NCBI GenBank assembly: GCA_905192805.1 | Contig: CAJJMF010000024.1 | Location: 1-18,900, forward strand | Source of the DNA: an uncultured Sutterella sp. | GTDB lineage: Bacteria; Pseudomonadota; Gammaproteobacteria; Burkholderiales; Burkholderiaceae_F | Reading direction: 5' to 3' | Length of the DNA: 18,900 bases | Part shown: in pieces, positions 14,269 through 18,900 of the stretch | How positions within the stretch are numbered: position 1 is the stretch's first letter | Layout: each line of letters opens with the position of its first letter | Notes under the pieces: generated by a model | The model's database searches: none | What the model saw: the letters and a program-made list of their open reading frames with translations, nothing else | What the model was told of the DNA's origin: nothing | Translations under genes and position numbers: made by a program

Positions 14269-17200
14269 TTACTGTGCTGTGTGCAACTTCACACGGCCAA
14301 ACATACGACTAATTAAGACGTAGAACACAGGGACAAAGCCAATACAGAGGAACGTACCTGCCAAAATCCCACCAAGCACGCCCACACCGATGGCATTCTG
14401 AGCACCCGCACCCGGGCCGTGAGCAATGGCTAACGGCAATACCCCGAGCCCAAAAGCTAACGATGTCATCAGAATCGGACGCAAACGTACACGGACCGCT
14501 TCTTCTGCCGCTTCAATAGCGCCAATGCCGCGTTCCATATATTCTTTGGCGAACTCTACGATCAAAATTGCATTTTTACTCACCAAACCAATGGTGGTTA
14601 ATAGACCCACTTGGAAGTAAATATCATTGGTCATTCCCAAGAGCCACGTCAAGCCCAATGCCCCAATAACCCCGCACGGAACGACTAACAGTACCGCAAT
14701 CGGCACACTCCAACTTTCGTAAAGCGCGGCCAAACAGAGGAACACCACCAATAAGGAAATGGCGTATAGGGCAGGACCTTGCGAACCCGCTGCACGTTCT
14801 TGGTAGGACACCCCGTTCCAAGCAATCGAATAGCCAGCTGGGAAGACCTGAGAGAAGATCTCCTCAACCGCATTCATGGCTTCCCCTGACGAAACGCCTG
14901 ATTTCGGACTCCCTTGAATGTTCAAGGACGGAATCCCATTAAAGCGTTCCAAGCGGGGACTGCCATATTGCCACTCAAAATGCGCAAACGTGCTCAACTT
15001 GACCATGTCTCCATTGGCATTACGGACTTGCCAACGAAGTACATCTTCGGGCTGCATACGCGACCCCGTGTCCCCCTGGACCCAAACCTGTTTAATACGG
15101 CCACGATCCAAGTAGTCATTCACATAACTCCCCGACATGGCAGTCGTCACTGTCTTATTCACGTCAGCAATACTGACATTCATCATCGTGAGTTTCTTTT
15201 GGTCAATCACCAACTTCAGCTGAGTCGAGTCACCCATACCGTTGTGACGCACCATTGTCAAACGAGGATCCGCATTCGCTTTTCCGAGGAATTGCCCCAA
15301 ATACTGCATAAATTGAGCATGTGAACCTCCGGTATTGTCTTGAATATAGAAGTCAAAACCGTCGGCAACCCCTAATTCTGGCACTGCAGGCAACGGGAAA
15401 ATGAATGTCGAAGCACCGCGGAAATTCGGGCCAAACATCAATGCCCCCATTAAACGTTGCTGAATCGCTACGTCCGTTAACGAAGGATCTTTACGTTCAT
15501 CCCAATCCTTAAGCTTTAAGAAGCCCAGAGCCATGTTTTGGCCAGTACCAGCGAAGGAGAACCCGAGCACGGTAAAGAAGGAGTCAATACCTTTGGATTC
15601 CGTCGCCTCAACGAGACCTTGGAGTTTTTTGAGTTCCAAATCGGTACGTTCCATCGTTGCGCCGTCAGGCAACTGCATCATCATCATGAGCGCCCCTTGG
15701 TCTTCACTTGGCATGAAGGACGACGGCAACTTCACAAAACCAAAGCCGACTCCAGCCAAAATACCCATGTAGGCGATCAACACGAGCCAAACCCACTTGA
15801 TGCATTTGCCAATACTGGTCTTAACCGCATGCGTCAACGCATCAAAAACACGGTTGAACCAGCCAAAGAAGCCGCTCTTGGACTCGTGGTGTTCCTTGTC
15901 AATGGGCTTCAATAGAGTCGCGCACAACGACGGGGTCAAGGTCAACGCCACAATGACCGATAAGATCATTGCCGACACAATGGTGATCGAGAACTGACGA
16001 TAAATCACCCCAGCCGAACCACCAAAGAACGCCATCGGGATAAACACGGCGGACAGAACCATCGCAATCCCAACCAGAGCACTGGAAATTTCTCCCATCG
16101 ACTTCACGGTTGCCGTTTTAGGATCCGTACCGTCTTCGCGCATCACACGTTCAACGTTTTCCACCACCACAATGGCGTCGTCCACCAGCAAACCAATGGC
16201 AAGCACCATCGCGAACATCGTCAGCATGTTAATCGAGAAACCCGCTGCCGCCAAAGCCCCAAAAGTACCTAACAAAACGACCGGCACCGCAATGGTTGGA
16301 ATCAACGTGGCGCGGAAGTTCTGCAAGAACAAATACATCACCACCACAACGAGGACGATAGCCTCGAAAAGGGTTTTCACCACTTCTTCCAAAGCAGCCT
16401 TCACGAACGGTGTTGTGTCGTAGGGATAAACCACTGAGACACCCTGAGGCAAATCAGCCTTCATCGAGTCCACTTTATCCACGACAGCCTGAGCCGTAGC
16501 AATCGCGTTCGCCCCTGAGGCCAATTTAATTGCCAATGCAGCGGACGCCTGCCCATTGTAAGTCCCTAAGGCAGCATAGTTTTGTTGACCCACTTCCACA
16601 CGAGCCACGTCACGCAACAGCACATCAGAACCATCAGATTGCACTTTCAACAGAATATTGCGGAACTCCTCGGGAGTCTGTAATAAGCTACTTGACGTAA
16701 TCGTCGCCGTAAATTGCTGACGTCCATCGGTCGGTTGCTGCGCCACGCCCCCGGAGGAGAGCTGGGTATTTTGCGCTTGAATCGCGGCCGTTACGTCCGA
16801 CGGAAGCAAGTTATATTTAGCTAACTTATCCGGGTCGAGCCAGACACGCATAGCGTACTTGGCACCGAAAACTTGAATTTCCCCCACGCCCGCGACACGA
16901 GCCAACGGCTCACGCACACTCGACACGAGGTAGTCACCCAAGTCGGCCGAGCTCATCTTGCCATCAGTACTAATAAACCCCACCACCATCAAAAAGCTGG
17001 CAGAGGTTTTTTCAATTTTCACCCCGAGGTCTTGCACCACCGAGGGGAGAGTCGTCAAGGCCGTCTGAATCTTGTTTTGAACTTGAACCTGAGCAATATC
17101 CGGGTTCGTCCCCGCCTGGAACGTCACCGTAATTTGCACGCTTCCCGACGAGTCCGAGGTACTTGACATGTATAAGAACCCATCGAGCCCTGTCAGGTTT

Positions 17201-17403
17201 TGTTCAATCACCTGAGTCACAGTGTTGGAAATCGTTTCCGCACTAGCCCCTGGATAGGAGGCTGAAATCACGACCTGTGGAGGCGCAATTTGTGGAAATT
17301 GGCTGACCGGTAACTTCGTAATCGACAGTAACCCTGCCAGCATGATCACAATTGCAATCACCCAAGAGAAAACAGGTCTTTCAATAAAGAACTTTGAAAA
17401 CAT
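14269..17403 (-). CDS. RND multidrug efflux transporter, HAE1 family (AcrB/MexB-like)
   Basis: An inner-membrane proton-driven drug exporter of 1044 residues, full length for the family. It begins with the classic MFSKFFIERPVFSWVIAI and has twelve membrane segments with two large periplasmic loops (about 30-335 and 560-870). The proton-relay aspartates are D408 and D409 (LVDDAIVVVENVERV), and the partner lysine is K943 (GLVSKNAILIVEFAKEY). The loop sequence YPGASAETISNTVTQVIEQ and the start fit HAE1 pumps that export hydrophobic drugs, bile salts or dyes, not metal exporters. It starts 18 bases after the adaptor gene stop with a weak Shine-Dalgarno, consistent with co-translation. Substrates cannot be deduced. 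No frameshift or missing core motif is seen. Confidence 0.96.
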   Translation of the reverse strand: MFSKFFIERPVFSWVIAIVIMLAGLLSITKLPVSQFPQIAPPQVVISASYPGASAETISNTVTQVIEQNLTGLDGFLYMSSTSDSSGSVQITVTFQAGTNPDIAQVQVQNKIQTALTTLPSVVQDLGVKIEKTSASFLMVVGFISTDGKMSSADLGDYLVSSVREPLARVAGVGEIQVFGAKYAMRVWLDPDKLAKYNLLPSDVTAAIQAQNTQLSSGGVAQQPTDGRQQFTATITSSSLLQTPEEFRNILLKVQSDGSDVLLRDVARVEVGQQNYAALGTYNGQASAALAIKLASGANAIATAQAVVDKVDSMKADLPQGVSVVYPYDTTPFVKAALEEVVKTLFEAIVLVVVVMYLFLQNFRATLIPTIAVPVVLLGTFGALAAAGFSINMLTMFAMVLAIGLLVDDAIVVVENVERVMREDGTDPKTATVKSMGEISSALVGIAMVLSAVFIPMAFFGGSAGVIYRQFSITIVSAMILSVIVALTLTPSLCATLLKPIDKEHHESKSGFFGWFNRVFDALTHAVKTSIGKCIKWVWLVLIAYMGILAGVGFGFVKLPSSFMPSEDQGALMMMMQLPDGATMERTDLELKKLQGLVEATESKGIDSFFTVLGFSFAGTGQNMALGFLKLKDWDERKDPSLTDVAIQQRLMGALMFGPNFRGASTFIFPLPAVPELGVADGFDFYIQDNTGGSHAQFMQYLGQFLGKANADPRLTMVRHNGMGDSTQLKLVIDQKKLTMMNVSIADVNKTVTTAMSGSYVNDYLDRGRIKQVWVQGDTGSRMQPEDVLRWQVRNANGDMVKLSTFAHFEWQYGSPRLERFNGIPSLNIQGSPKSGVSSGEAMNAVEEIFSQVFPAGYSIAWNGVSYQERAAGSQGPALYAISLLVVFLCLAALYESWSVPIAVLLVVPCGVIGALGLTWLLGMTNDIYFQVGLLTTIGLVSKNAILIVEFAKEYMERGIGAIEAAEEAVRVRLRPILMTSLAFGLGVLPLAIAHGPGAGAQNAIGVGVLGGILAGTFLCIGFVPVFYVLISRMFGRVKLHTAQ

Positions 17404-17421
17404 CGTTAATCTGTCCGATTA

Positions 17422-18603
17422 TTAAAAGAGCTTATTACCTTGCTCTTGTAACTGAGTCGGGTTACCTTCTTTGGCAACCACCTGCTTACCTGGGGCGATA
17501 CGCGAGAAGCCGTCAAATACCACTTTGTCGCCTTCATTGAGCCCCTTGTTAACCAGCCATTGTGATCCGACTGAACCCACTACGTTCACATCACGGCGTT
17601 CGATTTTGTTGTCTTTATTGACCACATACACGTACGCATTTCCCTTGGCGTCATGCATCAACGCTTGCATCGTGACCAAGGAACTATTCGGTACGCCACC
17701 CGTTGCAATCTTCGCCTTCACAAAGAGGCCCGGCATGAGGACGCGTTCTGGGTTGGGAAACTCCATGCGCAAATTAACCGATCCCGTGGTTTCATCCACG
17801 ATCACCCCTCGGAAGGTGAGTTTGCCCTCATGGGCATAAGCCGTCCCGTCGGGCAGAGTGAGCGTCACTTTCGCATTACCGTCTTTATCAGTCTTAAGTT
17901 GCCCACTGGCTACCTGAGCTTTAAGGGCTAAAAGGGCTTCGGCACTCTGCGTCACATCCACATACATGGGGTCGAGCTGCGTCACTGTGGTCAGTTCTTG
18001 ACTTTGATAACCAGACATCAAAGCGCCTTCAGTAAATTCCGAACGCCCTGCTAAGCCAGAAATCGGAGACGTGACACGGGTGTAATTGAGGTTAACCTTC
18101 GCGCTCGTCACACTCGCTTCTGCAGCTTTGAGCTGTGCAGTCGCCTGACGTAATGCAGCCTGCGCTGCATCGTCAGATTGTTTTGAAACAGCATTAATCT
18201 TCAAGAGCTGGGTCGAACGCGCAGCGTCCGCCTTGGCCTTCACCAGTTGTGACTTCGCCTGTGCTAACTGCGCTTCTGCGCTAGCCAAAGCCGCTTCGTA
18301 AGGCGCTGCATCAATTTGATAGAGTTGCTGCCCTTGTTTTACTTCAGTTCCTTCCGTGTAAAGTCGCTTCTGCAAGACACCATTGACTTGAGGACGAACC
18401 ACCGCTTCACGATAGGCATGCGCACGCCCCGTCAACTCACTATTAGCGATGTGTTCACCCAACTTCACGGTATAAACCGAGACCTCCGTCGGAGGCAAGG
18501 CCTTAGGAGCCGCTTGGTCCTGTTGCTTGCAACCCGCCAACCCCGCTAGAGTTGCGAAAGAAATCGTCGCAAGAAAAACAGCAGAACGTTTTGTTGCCAA
18601 CAT
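17422..18603 (-). CDS. Periplasmic adaptor lipoprotein of the RND pump (AcrA/MexA family)
   Basis: This membrane-fusion protein links the inner-membrane pump to the outer-membrane channel. From ATG 18603 it has 393 residues; AAGG lies eight bases upstream. The lipoprotein signal ends LAGC, with C25 acylated. A lipoyl-type half (VVRPQVNGVLQKRLYTEGTEVKQGQQLYQID) is followed by an alanine-rich coiled-coil hairpin (about 85-150), the returning lipoyl half (YTRVTSPISGLAG) and beta-barrel domains. Upstream in-frame ATGs at 18618 and 18699 exist. The latter has a good AGAGG but would place 57 residues before the acylated cysteine, too long for a normal signal peptide. It is the first gene of the pump operon, under two candidate TetR operators. 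Confidence 0.92.
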   Translation of the reverse strand: MLATKRSAVFLATISFATLAGLAGCKQQDQAAPKALPPTEVSVYTVKLGEHIANSELTGRAHAYREAVVRPQVNGVLQKRLYTEGTEVKQGQQLYQIDAAPYEAALASAEAQLAQAKSQLVKAKADAARSTQLLKINAVSKQSDDAAQAALRQATAQLKAAEASVTSAKVNLNYTRVTSPISGLAGRSEFTEGALMSGYQSQELTTVTQLDPMYVDVTQSAEALLALKAQVASGQLKTDKDGNAKVTLTLPDGTAYAHEGKLTFRGVIVDETTGSVNLRMEFPNPERVLMPGLFVKAKIATGGVPNSSLVTMQALMHDAKGNAYVYVVNKDNKIERRDVNVVGSVGSQWLVNKGLNEGDKVVFDGFSRIAPGKQVVAKEGNPTQLQEQGNKLF

Positions 18604-18636
18604 ATTCAATACCTTCATTGTTCTTATCAGAGAGGC

Positions 18637-18654
18637 TCTGAACATTTGTTCAGA
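18637..18654 (-). promoter_or_regulatory. Candidate TetR operator 1
   Basis: TCTGAACA-TT-TGTTCAGA has perfect eight-base arms. It contains the core TGAAC-N4-GTTCA shared with the site at 18685-18698. It lies just downstream of the likely transcription start and upstream of the adaptor start, so a bound repressor would block transcription. Confidence 0.6.
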
Positions 18655-18667
18655 AGAAAATAAAGGG

Positions 18668-18673
18668 GTTATA
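18668..18673 (-). promoter_or_regulatory. Probable -10 element of the efflux operon promoter
   Basis: On the minus strand TATAAC is preceded by TGC, giving an extended -10 (TGCTATAAC), between the two operator palindromes. A TGAACA inside operator 2 sits about 19 bases upstream and resembles a -35. Transcription would then start near 18661, between the -10 and operator 1. Confidence 0.5.
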
Positions 18674-18684
18674 GCACAAAAAAG

Positions 18685-18698
18685 TGAACGCGTGTTCA
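18685..18698 (-). promoter_or_regulatory. Candidate TetR operator 2
   Basis: TGAAC-GCGT-GTTCA is a second copy of the core found in operator 1. The centres of the two sites are 46 bases apart. This one overlaps the -35 and spacer side of the predicted promoter. Confidence 0.55.
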
Positions 18699-18840
18699 TA
18701 AAATACCTCTTTTTTTATCGCTTCTCTTTCAGGCAAAGAACCAGTTTTATAAGGGTTTTTACGAACTTCCCTCTCTCACAATAAATTTTGCGATTGCCCT
18801 TGATTTCAGAGTACTATTAGCCTAACCTTGCGCAAACGAC

Positions 18841-18900
18841 CTATTTCCCGAGTTTATCAATACAAAGATCGAAAAAACCTTTCAATCCCTTGTGGCACAG
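18841..18900 (-). CDS. Possible 3' end of an unidentified minus-strand gene
   Basis: Entering from the window edge, the minus strand has a 19-codon open frame, LCHKGLKGFFDLCIDKLGK, ending at TAG (18841-18843). The ending GLKGFFDLCIDKLGK recalls the RAFIDFLxExL tail of LysR-type regulators, but the stretch is too short to be sure, and an open frame of this length can occur by chance. Confidence 0.3.
   Translation of the reverse strand: MCHKGLKGFFDLCIDKLGK

Noticed and set aside
14914..15324. Long plus-strand frame opposite the RND pump gene
   Set aside because: It is antisense to a well-supported conserved gene and has no ribosome-binding site or recognisable domain, so it is a shadow frame.
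18828..18835. Palindrome TTGCGCAA near the right edge
   Set aside because: Eight-base palindromes are common by chance, and no promoter or partner site could be tied to it.

Overview
The window reads as a chromosomal segment of a Gram-negative proteobacterium, most likely a betaproteobacterium (Burkholderiales). This is inferred from the Do-family protease, the HAE1 RND pump with lipoprotein partners, DctA, and a decaheme cytochrome/MtrB-type porin pair. A gut Sutterellaceae-type anaerobe or facultative anaerobe would fit, but the placement is tentative. I see no tRNA, rRNA, CRISPR array, insertion sequence or phage gene.

Layout from left to right. (1) 1-48: the start of an unidentified gene on the minus strand. 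(2) 134-4415, plus strand: a small unidentified membrane protein, an OmpR-type response regulator, its QseC/TctE-like sensor kinase, and a periplasmic Do/DegP-family protease. Together they look like an envelope-sensing and quality-control block, closed by two hairpin terminators. (3) 4499-6555, minus strand: a second two-component pair, regulator first and then kinase, with a terminator-like hairpin between them. (4) 6556-7140: a long regulatory region dense in signals. It holds an FNR-like box, a direct repeat of OmpR-family style, inverted repeats, and a leader that can fold into a three-way junction hiding the Shine-Dalgarno of the next gene. (5) 7141-10058, plus strand: a ten-heme periplasmic cytochrome and an MtrB/PioB-type beta-barrel, the core of an outer-membrane electron conduit. 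Three tandem stem-loops follow. (6) 10630-11949, minus strand: the C4-dicarboxylate carrier DctA. (7) 12131-18603, minus strand: a tripartite RND efflux operon (adaptor, pump, outer-membrane factor) with its TetR repressor gene last. Two matching palindromes lie in the operon promoter. (8) 18841-18900: possibly the 3' end of another minus-strand gene.

The most interesting part is 6556-10270. A two-gene extracellular-electron-transfer conduit sits opposite a two-component system, under what appears to be layered control: oxygen (FNR-like), a response regulator, and a structured leader RNA that resembles no riboswitch class I recognise. DctA next door could supply dicarboxylates as carbon source or anaerobic electron acceptor, but that link is only contextual.
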